This document shows, one piece after another, positions 8,710-16,415 of a stretch of 43,276 bases of DNA (position 1 is its first letter; every line of letters begins with the position of its first letter). Made by a program: the position numbers and the translations under genes. Source of the DNA: CAIMUM01 sp034429715 (GTDB lineage: Bacteria > Chloroflexota > Dehalococcoidia > GIF9 > UBA5629); assembly GCA_034429715.1 (NCBI GenBank), contig DAOUFR010000089.1:1-43276 (forward strand). Direction: 5' to 3'. The notes under the pieces were generated by a model. That model was not told the origin of the DNA and ran no database searches. It saw only the letters and a list, made by a program, of their open reading frames with translations.

Positions 8710-9429
8710 ATGGCGAGAGCAGACGGACGAGCAAATGATGAAATGAGGCCGGTGAAGATTACCCTGGGCTACCAGGATTATCCGGAGGGATCGGCCCTTA
8801 TCGAGATAGGAAATACACGTGTGATATGCGCCGTGAGCGTGGAGGAGAGGGTGCCGCCCTTCCTCAAGGGACAGGGCAGCGGCTGGGTGACCGCCGAATA
8901 TGCTATGCTGCCACGCGCCACACATACGCGCACACAACGCAGCCCCGACAGGCAGCAGGGACGCTCGCAGGAGATACAGCGGTTGATCGGCCGCAGCCTG
9001 CGCGCGGCCGTGGATATGGACTCGCTGGGGGAAAGGACTTTCGCCGTTGACTGTGATGTGCTGCAGGCGGACGGCGGCACGCGCACGGCCAGCATCACCG
9101 GGGCCTATGTTGCCCTCTTTGTGGCTATAGCAAAATTGAGAAAACAGGGCATCTACAAGGTTATGCCTGTCAGGTGCGCCGTGGCCGCCACCAGCGTGGG
9201 TTTGGTGGACAGGGTAAAGCTGCTCGACCTGTGTTACGATGAGGACTTCCGCGCGGGAGTCGATTTCAACGTTGTTATGACGGATAAAGGCGAGTTTGTG
9301 GAACTGCAGGGTACGGCGGAGGGCAAGCCGTTCTCCAAGGAGACTATTGATACTTTGATTGCGCTCGCGGATAAAGGGATAAAACAGCTTTTCCAGGAAC
9401 AGAAAAAGGCGCTCGAAGGGTTACGTTAG
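8710..9429 (+). CDS. rph: Ribonuclease PH
   Basis: The 239-residue phosphorolytic 3'-5' exoribonuclease trims tRNA precursors. Diagnostic segments are RADGRANDEMRPVKI at the N-terminus, the Arg-rich loop THTRTQRSPDRQQGRSQEIQ, VDCDVLQADGGTRTASITGA and the C-terminal CYDEDFRAGVDFNVVMT with its conserved acidic residues. I chose ATG 8710 because it gives the family length, has GGAAG four nt upstream and lies downstream of the predicted transcription start. The frame is open further upstream to 8662, but this adds a non-conserved leader. It is monocistronic, since the opposite-strand sulfatase follows after a strong hairpin. Confidence 0.96.
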   Translation: MARADGRANDEMRPVKITLGYQDYPEGSALIEIGNTRVICAVSVEERVPPFLKGQGSGWVTAEYAMLPRATHTRTQRSPDRQQGRSQEIQRLIGRSLRAAVDMDSLGERTFAVDCDVLQADGGTRTASITGAYVALFVAIAKLRKQGIYKVMPVRCAVAATSVGLVDRVKLLDLCYDEDFRAGVDFNVVMTDKGEFVELQGTAEGKPFSKETIDTLIALADKGIKQLFQEQKKALEGLR

Positions 9430-9437
9430 AGAGAAGT

Positions 9438-9461
9438 GGGGCGCACCGAGCGGTGCGCCCC
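9438..9461. terminator. Hairpin between convergent rph and sulfatase genes
   Basis: A perfect 10-bp GC-rich stem (GGGGCGCACC, 9438-9447, with its complement at 9452-9461) encloses a GAGC loop. Neither strand has a T tract after the stem, so it is a structural barrier or a factor-assisted terminator rather than a classic intrinsic one. It serves both converging genes. Confidence 0.65.
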
Positions 9462-9470
9462 GTGATAATG

Positions 9471-11801
9471 CTATTGTCTGGCCATGGCTATGCGGCCCTG
9501 CATCTCATGATGAACAACGGGTTCTCCGCTGACGTCCACTATCACCTGTTTGATCACGCCTGTAAATTTGAATGGGGTGGTATAGTCGTCCACCACGGGC
9601 TCACCCTCATCACCTCCGCATGCCAGGTTCCCTGGAATATCGTAGCAAATGGCAGATGTAACAGGGATCTCGGCTTCCCCGACTTTGTCATCGTTTATGT
9701 ATAGCCGCACGATACCGCCGGCTCCTTTGCCTTTCATAAAGTCAGGCTCGCTCTTTTTCTCGAACTCATAACACAGCCTGCAGCTGCCGGCAGGTATATC
9801 ACGGTCAGCACTGATAATATGGCTGGTGATGCCGGCGTAGTTGTAGGCATACTTCAGGCGCTTTCCTTTTACATACAGCGCCCAGCCTCCGAATCGCCCA
9901 CCCTGGCATATCAGCATACCTTCCGCGCCACCAGGTGGTATGTTAACCTCGGCTGAAACCGTATGTGAGCGGTTCTTTACATCCACCGCCACCAGCCCGG
10001 CGATCCTGGATGTTCCTGAATAGTAAATATAGCGCTGACGCGGCTTTTCGATCGCGGGATGCGGGTCCAGGGTGCGTGTCGGCCCGCGGCCGTCAACCGG
10101 TAATACGTTATACTTACCCGCCTCGGTCCACCAGCGTGAGATCATTTCCCGCAGGATCTCGGGATACTTGTCGGCAACGTTGTGCGCCTCGGCATAATCT
10201 TCGTCTAAATGATACAGTTCCCACCCGCCGGTCTCGATCCGCTGCAGGTCTTTAAGGGATAGCGGTGTGCCGAATCCCTTGCCGGACTCCACAAAGGACG
10301 TTCCCGGCCAGGGGCAGACCGCCCGCCATCCATTGTGATAGATAGCGCGGTGCCCGAACATCTCGAAATATTGTGTCTCGCGGCGGCTGGGCGCATTGCT
10401 GTTATCGAAGCTGTAAGCGAAGCTAATGCCCTCGATGGGCGATTGCGAAACACCCCGTATAAACTGCGGCGGGTCGATTCCCAGTACATCCAGGACGGTC
10501 GGTACTAAATCTATGGCATGTATATACTGGTTGCGTATCTGGCCTCTGGATTTGATGCCTGCCGGCCATGACACTACGCAGGGGTCCGAAACTCCGCCGC
10601 GATATGTCTCGCGTTTCCAGCGGCGGAATGGGGTGTCGCCGGCCCAGGCCCAGCCCCAGGGATAGTGGTTGTACGAACGGGGTGTTCCGATGTCGTCGAT
10701 CCTGGCGAGGGTGCGCTGCACATCCTCCGGTATCATATTGAAAAACTCGTTCTCGTTGATCAGCCCGTGCGGACCGCCTTCAGAGCTGGCGCCGTTATCT
10801 GATACGACCATGATCAGCGTATTCTCCAACTCCCCCATATCTTTCAGGAACTGCACCAGGCGCCCGAACTGGTGGTCCATGTGGGAAGAATGTGCTGCAA
10901 ACGCTTCCATAAACCGCGCAGCCAGCCGTTTTTCATCGGCTGAGAAGCTGTCCCAGGCAGGTACATCCGGATCGTGTGCCGGCAGCACGGTTCCCGTTGG
11001 TATAATGCCCATTTTGAGCTGGTTTTTATAGATCGTTTCACGGCATTTTTCCCAGCCGGCGTCGAATTTGCCTTTGTATTTATCTATCCATTCCTTCGGA
11101 GCCTGGTGCGGGGCATGGTTGGCGCCATAGGCCAGATAAAGGAAGAAGGGCTTGCTGGGAGTGACGGATTTTAGGTCCTTGATGAACTCGATGGCCTTGT
11201 CTGTGATATCCTCGGACAGATGATAATAAGGTTTCCTGTCCGGGACCGGTATCAGGTGGTTATCATGGGCCAGGTCAGGTCTCCACTGATCGGTGTCACC
11301 CCACATAAAACCGTAGTACCTCTCGAAGCCTCGGCCCAGCGGCCAGCGCTCGCGGCTGGCGCCCATATGCACCTCCTGGGCAGGGGTCATGTGCCACTTG
11401 CCTACGGCCCATGCTGCATATCCGTGTGGTGTCAGCATCTCTGAGAGGAATCCATTTTCAAAGGGGATGCGCCCATCGCTGCCGGGGAAGCCGGTGGCTA
11501 TTTCTGTTATACAGGCCATATGGTTGGAGTGGTGGTTGCGCCCGGTCAAAAGGCACGAGCGGGTCGGCGAGCAAAGCGCCGTGGTGTGGAAGTTGTTGTA
11601 CAGCAGGCCGTTATCAGCCAGACTCTGCAGCGTGGGCATCTCAACCAGCCCGCCGAACGGGCTGAGCTGCCCGAAGCCAGTATCGTCTATCACCCAGTAG
11701 ACGATGTTGGGAGAGCCTTCCCTTGGCCGTATGGGATCGGGCCAGTATTGCTTTGATTCGTCAATAGTGCGTCCCATGACGCCCTTGAATTGCTCGCTCA
11801 T
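9471..11801 (-). CDS. Cys-type arylsulfatase (formylglycine sulfatase)
   Basis: The 776-residue alkaline-phosphatase-fold sulfatase hydrolyses sulfate esters. The maturation signature CSPTR is at residues 77-81, with C77 the residue converted to formylglycine, followed by LLTGRNHHSN. Metal-ligand segments are VIDDTGFG (37-44) and MVVSDNGASSEGGPHG. The C-terminal ~200 residues form an additional beta-rich domain. There is no signal peptide, so it is probably cytoplasmic or exported by an unusual route. ATG 11801 has GGGAGG six nt upstream. It lies 22 nt after the GAP-family membrane gene and close to the maturase required to activate a Cys-type enzyme without oxygen. The large size and tail resemble the long arylsulfatases related to AtsA; the substrate is unknown. 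Confidence 0.93.
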   Translation of the reverse strand: MSEQFKGVMGRTIDESKQYWPDPIRPREGSPNIVYWVIDDTGFGQLSPFGGLVEMPTLQSLADNGLLYNNFHTTALCSPTRSCLLTGRNHHSNHMACITEIATGFPGSDGRIPFENGFLSEMLTPHGYAAWAVGKWHMTPAQEVHMGASRERWPLGRGFERYYGFMWGDTDQWRPDLAHDNHLIPVPDRKPYYHLSEDITDKAIEFIKDLKSVTPSKPFFLYLAYGANHAPHQAPKEWIDKYKGKFDAGWEKCRETIYKNQLKMGIIPTGTVLPAHDPDVPAWDSFSADEKRLAARFMEAFAAHSSHMDHQFGRLVQFLKDMGELENTLIMVVSDNGASSEGGPHGLINENEFFNMIPEDVQRTLARIDDIGTPRSYNHYPWGWAWAGDTPFRRWKRETYRGGVSDPCVVSWPAGIKSRGQIRNQYIHAIDLVPTVLDVLGIDPPQFIRGVSQSPIEGISFAYSFDNSNAPSRRETQYFEMFGHRAIYHNGWRAVCPWPGTSFVESGKGFGTPLSLKDLQRIETGGWELYHLDEDYAEAHNVADKYPEILREMISRWWTEAGKYNVLPVDGRGPTRTLDPHPAIEKPRQRYIYYSGTSRIAGLVAVDVKNRSHTVSAEVNIPPGGAEGMLICQGGRFGGWALYVKGKRLKYAYNYAGITSHIISADRDIPAGSCRLCYEFEKKSEPDFMKGKGAGGIVRLYINDDKVGEAEIPVTSAICYDIPGNLACGGDEGEPVVDDYTTPFKFTGVIKQVIVDVSGEPVVHHEMQGRIAMARQ

Positions 11802-11823
11802 CTATTACCTCCCTGCAGTAAAT

Positions 11824-12501
11824 TCAACCGGATAGCCCGGCGATGCCCTTGCCCAGTACGACAACACCGAATACAAGCAGAAGTATAAACATAACCGTGC
11901 TGTTGTTGGCAGTCAGCCATACTTTCCAGGAATCGAGTATCCTTGCCGATTTGGCACCCATGAAAAGGTTGATCAGAACAGGAAGTGCAATAGTCAGGCT
12001 GGCGATAACGATAAAGATGGCCAGGGCTATGATTGCCTGGCTTGCAGCAAGCCCCTTCTGCACGACGTCCAGTGTTGCGGTCAGGGTAAGCACGAGGTTC
12101 TTGGGATTAATAGCGGCCAGCAGCACTGCCAGAAGGAAGGCCCTGCCCGGCTTAATCGAATCTATGGTCGACATCCAACCCGGCATCTTGGCTTGTTCGC
12201 CCGGCCCCGGACGTTTTTTCCAGTTCCTGAAAGCCATGAACAGCAGTAGAAGACCCAGCAGAATCTTAATCCCGTATCCGGCGCTGGAGGCGCCGCTGCC
12301 CGGAGACATGTTCTGCGTGCTGCCTACCGCCATGACTATGGCGCAGACTGCGGCCAGGCCCAGTATCCAGCCGATGAGGAATGCAAGGCTGTTAGTCCTG
12401 GCTCTTTTTGAAAAGAGCATTAATATGAGGGCGATGATCGGTATAGGACTGATGGCTACCGCTACTGCCTCCGGCAAAATGCTACCCAGTACACCTCCCA
12501 T
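11824..12501 (-). CDS. GAP-family (LysE-superfamily-like) membrane protein
   Basis: The 225-residue protein has six hydrophobic helices. The first begins ILPEAVAVAISPIPIIALILMLF-like, and AAINPKNLVLTL follows in the middle. This pattern matches the GAP/SfLAP group, named after mycobacterial proteins that help move glycolipids or sulfolipids and related to LysE exporters. A GGAGG Shine-Dalgarno precedes ATG 12501 by nine nt. It is the first gene of a two-gene unit with the sulfatase. Together with the maturase this suggests a pathway for a sulfated or lipid-linked compound, but that is inference. I cannot separate a LysE-like amino-acid exporter from a lipid-associated role by sequence alone. 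Confidence 0.75.
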   Translation of the reverse strand: MGGVLGSILPEAVAVAISPIPIIALILMLFSKRARTNSLAFLIGWILGLAAVCAIVMAVGSTQNMSPGSGASSAGYGIKILLGLLLLFMAFRNWKKRPGPGEQAKMPGWMSTIDSIKPGRAFLLAVLLAAINPKNLVLTLTATLDVVQKGLAASQAIIALAIFIVIASLTIALPVLINLFMGAKSARILDSWKVWLTANNSTVMFILLLVFGVVVLGKGIAGLSG

Positions 12502-12532
12502 ATGAATCCGCCTCCATTTAATTGATACAGCG

Positions 12533-12562
12533 ATTATACATGGGCAGCAAATGTTTAATCAA
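12533..12562 (-). promoter_or_regulatory. Promoter of the GAP protein-sulfatase unit
   Basis: Minus strand: TTGATT (-35, 12557-12562), an 18-nt spacer and a perfect TATAAT (-10, 12533-12538). The predicted start near 12526 gives a ~25-nt leader with a GGAGG Shine-Dalgarno. The -35 overlaps the last codons of the maturase gene, so the sulfatase pair can be expressed independently of it. Confidence 0.55.
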
Positions 12563-13767
12563 TTTGTGTCACTGCATGCTTTGTCGACAGGCATGATATC
12601 CGCCGCAGGTCTCCCCATGCTCAACAGGTGTGACATTTTGCGCATTGGCCTGTCTATATGCTGAAAGAACATCCTGTAACCGCTGCACAGGTAATTCAGG
12701 CCGGGTTCACCATCGGGAGCCCGGTTGAAGCGGTCCTTGGGACAACCCCCCCGGCAGGCGAACAGGACTTTGCATCGGCGGCAATAAGCAGGTAGACCTT
12801 CGAGTTTGTTGCGTCCGAACTCAACCTGTTGTTCTGAAGCAACCAGTTCTCCTAAATGTGTTGACTTGATATTACCCAGCTTGTAAGCAGGTTCTACGAA
12901 ATGGTCACAGGAATAAACGTCGCCGTTATGCTCCATGACCAGCCCTGTGCCGCAGGTGGCTGCACAAATGCACAGTCCCGGCTGAACTCTGTGCCAGCAG
13001 GCCAGGGCCGCGTCGAACATCTGCACATATACTTTACCAACATCACGGCGTACCCATTCATCGAAGACAGCGATCATAAATCTGCCGAATTGCTCGGGCT
13101 TGACCGACCACTCCGCCATTGCATTGACCCGCGAGGCGCCGCGCTTCTTCACGCGTTCCACGATAGGTATGAACTGGATAAATCCAGCGTTGAGTTCATC
13201 CCGGAAAAACCGATAAACCCGGAGGGGATAGTCGGCATTTTTATTGTTCATAGCGGCCAGGATATTCCATTCGACACCGGCCTCCTGCAGGAATCTTAAT
13301 CCGCGCAGTACTTTGTCGAAGGTGGGTGAACCGCCTTTGTCCACACGGTAACAGTCATGCAGCGGCTGTGGACCATCAAGGCTGACGCCTACCAGGAAGC
13401 CGTTTTCTTTCAGGAAAGCCGCCCAGCGGCCGTCGATGAGTGTGCCATTAGTCTGGATTGTGTTTAAAAACCTGGTGCCTGGACGGGCTAACTTCTTTTC
13501 CAGCTCTATTGAGCGCTTGAAGAAATCGATCCCCATCAGCGTCGGCTCTCCGCCCTGCCAGGCCACAGTGATCTCCGGGCCGGGGCTGGCTTCAATTAAC
13601 TGGCGCATGTAGCTTTCGAGCAGCTCTTCATCCATGCGGAAACGGCTGCCGGGATACAGACTCTCTTTAGCCAGAAAAAAACAGTATTTACAGTCGAGAT
13701 TACAGGTCGGCCCGGCCGGCTTGACCAGCAGGTGAAACGAAGGTGCGCCTCTCAAAGAGGTTCTCAA
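12559..13767 (-). CDS. Anaerobic sulfatase-maturating enzyme (radical SAM, SPASM)
   Basis: The 402-residue radical-SAM enzyme oxidises the active-site Cys or Ser of a sulfatase to formylglycine without oxygen. The radical-SAM cluster motif is C22-x3-C26-x2-C29 (CNLDCKYC). Family motifs AWQGGEPTLMG, QTNGTLIDGRWAAFL and VSLDGP follow. The C-terminal SPASM domain carries about eight cysteines, including CGTGLVMEHNGDVYSCDHFV and CRRCKVLFACRGGCPKDRF. The start is TTG, with GGAGG three nt upstream; no in-frame ATG or GTG precedes it and family homologues begin at about this point. It is next to a CxPxR sulfatase, its presumed substrate. It sits 65 nt after proA, with its own possible TATAAT at 13825-13830. 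Confidence 0.95.
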   Translation of the reverse strand: MRTSLRGAPSFHLLVKPAGPTCNLDCKYCFFLAKESLYPGSRFRMDEELLESYMRQLIEASPGPEITVAWQGGEPTLMGIDFFKRSIELEKKLARPGTRFLNTIQTNGTLIDGRWAAFLKENGFLVGVSLDGPQPLHDCYRVDKGGSPTFDKVLRGLRFLQEAGVEWNILAAMNNKNADYPLRVYRFFRDELNAGFIQFIPIVERVKKRGASRVNAMAEWSVKPEQFGRFMIAVFDEWVRRDVGKVYVQMFDAALACWHRVQPGLCICAATCGTGLVMEHNGDVYSCDHFVEPAYKLGNIKSTHLGELVASEQQVEFGRNKLEGLPAYCRRCKVLFACRGGCPKDRFNRAPDGEPGLNYLCSGYRMFFQHIDRPMRKMSHLLSMGRPAADIMPVDKACSDTN

Positions 13768-13832
13768 AGTCCTCCACTTAAAAGAGAGAATCTCAGTCTA
13801 CCTGAGTATGCAGGCGAGCTCCGTATTATAAT

Positions 13833-15107
13833 TTACGGTCGTATCTGCCCGTTGCCTCTGATACACCATTTGTAGCTGGTGATCTCTCTCAAGGCCATGG
13901 GTCCGCGAGCGTGGAACTTCTGTGTGCTGATGCCGATCTCCGCGCCCAGGCCGAACTGTGCACCATCGGTGAACCGCGTGCTGGCATTGGCATAGACGCA
14001 GGCGGCATCTACCTCGTTTAAAAAGCGCTGGATCGAATTTTCATCTTCGCTGGCGATCGCCTCGGAATGGCCCGATCCGTAGCGGTCGATATGCTGCAGC
14101 GCTTCATCCAGAGAATCGACGACCTTGACGGCCATCACCAGGGACAGGTACTCTCTGCCCCAGTCATCATCCAGGGCAGGTCTGATACTCAGCCCCGCGG
14201 TCGATTTGAGTATACCCAGTGAGCGGTGGTCACAGTGCAGTTCCACCTCCGCTTTGGCCAGCTCTTTAGCCATTACAGGAAGAAATCCGGCCGCGATGTC
14301 TTTATGCACCAGCACGCAGTCGAGTGCGTTGCACACTGTGGGACGCTGCACCTTGGCATTGTAGGTGATGGCGGCAGCCTTTGTGATATCCGCCGTCCTG
14401 TCCACATACAGGTGGCAGACGCCGATGCCGCCGGCCACCACCGCCATGGCGGCGTTGTCTCTTACGAACTTGATAAGAGCGGCCCCTCCCCTGGGAATAA
14501 CAAGGTCTATGTACTCCTTCATCTTCAACAGGCGATCAACTAAGCTTCGGTCGGTGGATTCTATGAACTGTACAGCTCCGGCCGGAATTCCCGATCTGTA
14601 CGCCGCTTCCTGCACCGTGCCGGCCAGCGCGAGATTGGATCGAGCGGACTCCTTGCCGCCGCGCAGTATCACGGCGTTGCCTGACTTGAGGCAGAGCACC
14701 GAAATGTCCACCGTTACGTTGGGCCTGCTCTCGTAGATAGCGCCTATTACCCCCAGCGGTACTCGCCTTTTGCTCAAAGCCAGGCCGTTGGGCAGGGTGC
14801 GCTCCTCGATGATCTCGCCCACGGGATCGGGAAGCGACGCAACGGTCTTCACGTCCTCCGATATGCCCTTTATCCGTTTGGAGTCGAGCATCAGGCGGTC
14901 CAGCATGGCTGCGCTCATGCCCGAGGCTTCGGCCTCTTTATAGTCCTTTTCGTTATTGCGGAGGATGATATCCTCCTTGTCCAGCAAAGCCTTGGCGATG
15001 GCCAGGAGCGCCTCATTCTTTACACTGGTGGGAACAAGGGATAGCCGTTTGGAGGCCAGCCTGGCCTGCGCAGCTTTCTCTTCTAATTCATTAATATCTA
15101 CCTGCAT
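13833..15107 (-). CDS. proA: Gamma-glutamyl phosphate reductase
   Basis: The 424-residue NADPH-dependent enzyme makes glutamate-5-semialdehyde in proline synthesis. Aldehyde-dehydrogenase-fold features include the catalytic-Cys segment QRPTVCNALDCVLVH, the ESRPNVTVD and RGGKES phosphate/NADP regions, and the C-terminal FTDGAQFGLGAEIGISTQK with RGPMALREITSYKW. ATG 15107 has GGAGG six nt upstream. It follows proB after 19 nt, so the two consecutive pathway enzymes are co-translated. The third enzyme, ProC, is not in the window. Confidence 0.97.
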   Translation of the reverse strand: MQVDINELEEKAAQARLASKRLSLVPTSVKNEALLAIAKALLDKEDIILRNNEKDYKEAEASGMSAAMLDRLMLDSKRIKGISEDVKTVASLPDPVGEIIEERTLPNGLALSKRRVPLGVIGAIYESRPNVTVDISVLCLKSGNAVILRGGKESARSNLALAGTVQEAAYRSGIPAGAVQFIESTDRSLVDRLLKMKEYIDLVIPRGGAALIKFVRDNAAMAVVAGGIGVCHLYVDRTADITKAAAITYNAKVQRPTVCNALDCVLVHKDIAAGFLPVMAKELAKAEVELHCDHRSLGILKSTAGLSIRPALDDDWGREYLSLVMAVKVVDSLDEALQHIDRYGSGHSEAIASEDENSIQRFLNEVDAACVYANASTRFTDGAQFGLGAEIGISTQKFHARGPMALREITSYKWCIRGNGQIRP

Positions 15108-15126
15108 TAATAGCCTCCATCAATAT

Positions 15127-16239
15127 TCAGACCAGCGCGAGGTTGTCACGGTGTATGGCCTCGTCACCATATTCATATCCGAGCGTATCGGCTATCACGC
15201 CCGACCGCTCCCCCTTGATACGGAGCAGGTCGGCGGAGCTGTAGTTGGCTATGCCGCTGCCGACCTTTTTTCCGTCTTTCTCATATATGTCGACCACATC
15301 TCCGCGATCGAAGCTGCCCTCCACCTCAACTATGCCGGCGGGAAGCAGGCTTTTGTTTTGCCTGCGCAGGGCAGCGGTAGCGCCCCTGTCTATCACCAGA
15401 CGGCCCATGCAGGATAGTCCTGAAAGCAGCCAGCGCTGGCGGCTCTCGATCTTACTGTCGCGAGCCGTGAAAAAAGTCCCTATACTTTTGCCCGACGCCG
15501 CCTCGGTAATCACCCCGGGAAGCGAGCCTTTAGCGATAACAACCGGCACGCCGGAGGAAGTGGCCAGGCGCGCCGCCTCGAGCTTGGTGACCATTCCGCC
15601 TGTGCCGTGTGTACTGCCTGCGCCGCCCGCCATCTCCTCTATTCTATTATCTATCTTATCAACTACCGGTATGAGCTTGGCTTTACGGCCCTGCTGCGGG
15701 TCGGAAGTATAAAGGCCCTCCACGTCGGAGAGCAGCACCAGCAGGTCGGCATCCACCAGGTTGGCTACCATGGCAGAGAGGTTGTCGTTGTCGCCGAACC
15801 GCTGCTCACCCAGTTCATCGGTGCATACCACATCGTTCTCGTTGACCACGCAGACGACCTTCAGGTCGATCAGGGCCAGGAGGGTGTTGCGTGCGTTCAG
15901 ATAATGCGCCCGGTCGGTCAGGTCTGCCCGCGTGAGAAGCGCCTGTGCCACATTTATACCGTGCTCCAGGAAAAGCCCGTAGTAGATGTTCATCAGGCGG
16001 TTCTGGCCTACCGAGGCCATGACCTGCTTGAAAGGTATGTCCCGGCGTTTATTTTTTATGCCGAGCAGATCGCGGCCTGCAGCGACAGCGCCGGATGACA
16101 CTATGATTATCTCATGCCCTTTGCGGTGCAGCTCCGCCACCTGTCCGGCCAGATCGGCCATGACCTTCAGGTCCAACCTGGCGCCTCCCCCGGTGATCAG
16201 GTTGGTCCCGAGTTTGATTACGATGCGTTTGTATTGCAT
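15127..16239 (-). CDS. proB: Glutamate 5-kinase with PUA domain
   Basis: The 370-residue enzyme phosphorylates glutamate as the committed and normally proline-inhibited step. The amino-acid-kinase domain spans about 1-255, with KLGTNLITGGGARLDL at the N-terminus, IIVSSGAVAAG, the VNENDVV segment and THGTGGMVTKLEAA. A C-terminal PUA domain (about 275-355) is present, as in the long form of the enzyme. There is no Shine-Dalgarno before ATG 16239. A perfect extended -10 lies 9 nt upstream, so the mRNA is predicted to be nearly leaderless. It is divergent from cca, with only ~175 nt between the starts. Confidence 0.97.
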   Translation of the reverse strand: MQYKRIVIKLGTNLITGGGARLDLKVMADLAGQVAELHRKGHEIIIVSSGAVAAGRDLLGIKNKRRDIPFKQVMASVGQNRLMNIYYGLFLEHGINVAQALLTRADLTDRAHYLNARNTLLALIDLKVVCVVNENDVVCTDELGEQRFGDNDNLSAMVANLVDADLLVLLSDVEGLYTSDPQQGRKAKLIPVVDKIDNRIEEMAGGAGSTHGTGGMVTKLEAARLATSSGVPVVIAKGSLPGVITEAASGKSIGTFFTARDSKIESRQRWLLSGLSCMGRLVIDRGATAALRRQNKSLLPAGIVEVEGSFDRGDVVDIYEKDGKKVGSGIANYSSADLLRIKGERSGVIADTLGYEYGDEAIHRDNLALV

Positions 16240-16248
16240 GGTGACTAA

Positions 16249-16257
16249 ATTATATCA
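16249..16257 (-). promoter_or_regulatory. Extended -10 promoter of proBA, near-leaderless
   Basis: The minus strand reads TGA-TATAAT, a perfect extended -10, with the hexamer at 16249-16254 and 9 nt before ATG 16239. No -35 is recognisable, which extended -10 promoters tolerate. The predicted start near 16242 leaves 2-4 nt of leader. Confidence 0.6.
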
Positions 16258-16378
16258 CAGCTATAATTGTGGCCGAGCTTCAGCTGACGGCTGCACAGCT
16301 ATACATTGTCTCGATAAAAGGCCTGGCAGGTGCCGCGATATCTCCGTAGCAACCGGCTGCGGAGTATATGGCCTCAAC

Positions 16379-16407
16379 TTTACAAGGTTATAAGGCGGGG
16401 CTATAAT
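16379..16407 (+). promoter_or_regulatory. Near-consensus promoter of cca-secDF, predicted leaderless
   Basis: TTTACA (-35, 16379-16384), an exact 17-nt spacer and a perfect TATAAT (-10, 16402-16407). The expected start is 16413-16416, coinciding with GTG 16416. The possible upstream TTG 16410 would lie before the transcript begins, so this promoter helps decide the cca start. Confidence 0.7.
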
Positions 16408-16415
16408 CTTTGCTT

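Noticed and set aside
11843..12505. 220-codon open frame on the plus strand
   Set aside because: Antisense to the GAP-family membrane gene, whose minus-strand translation has clear helices and a promoter.
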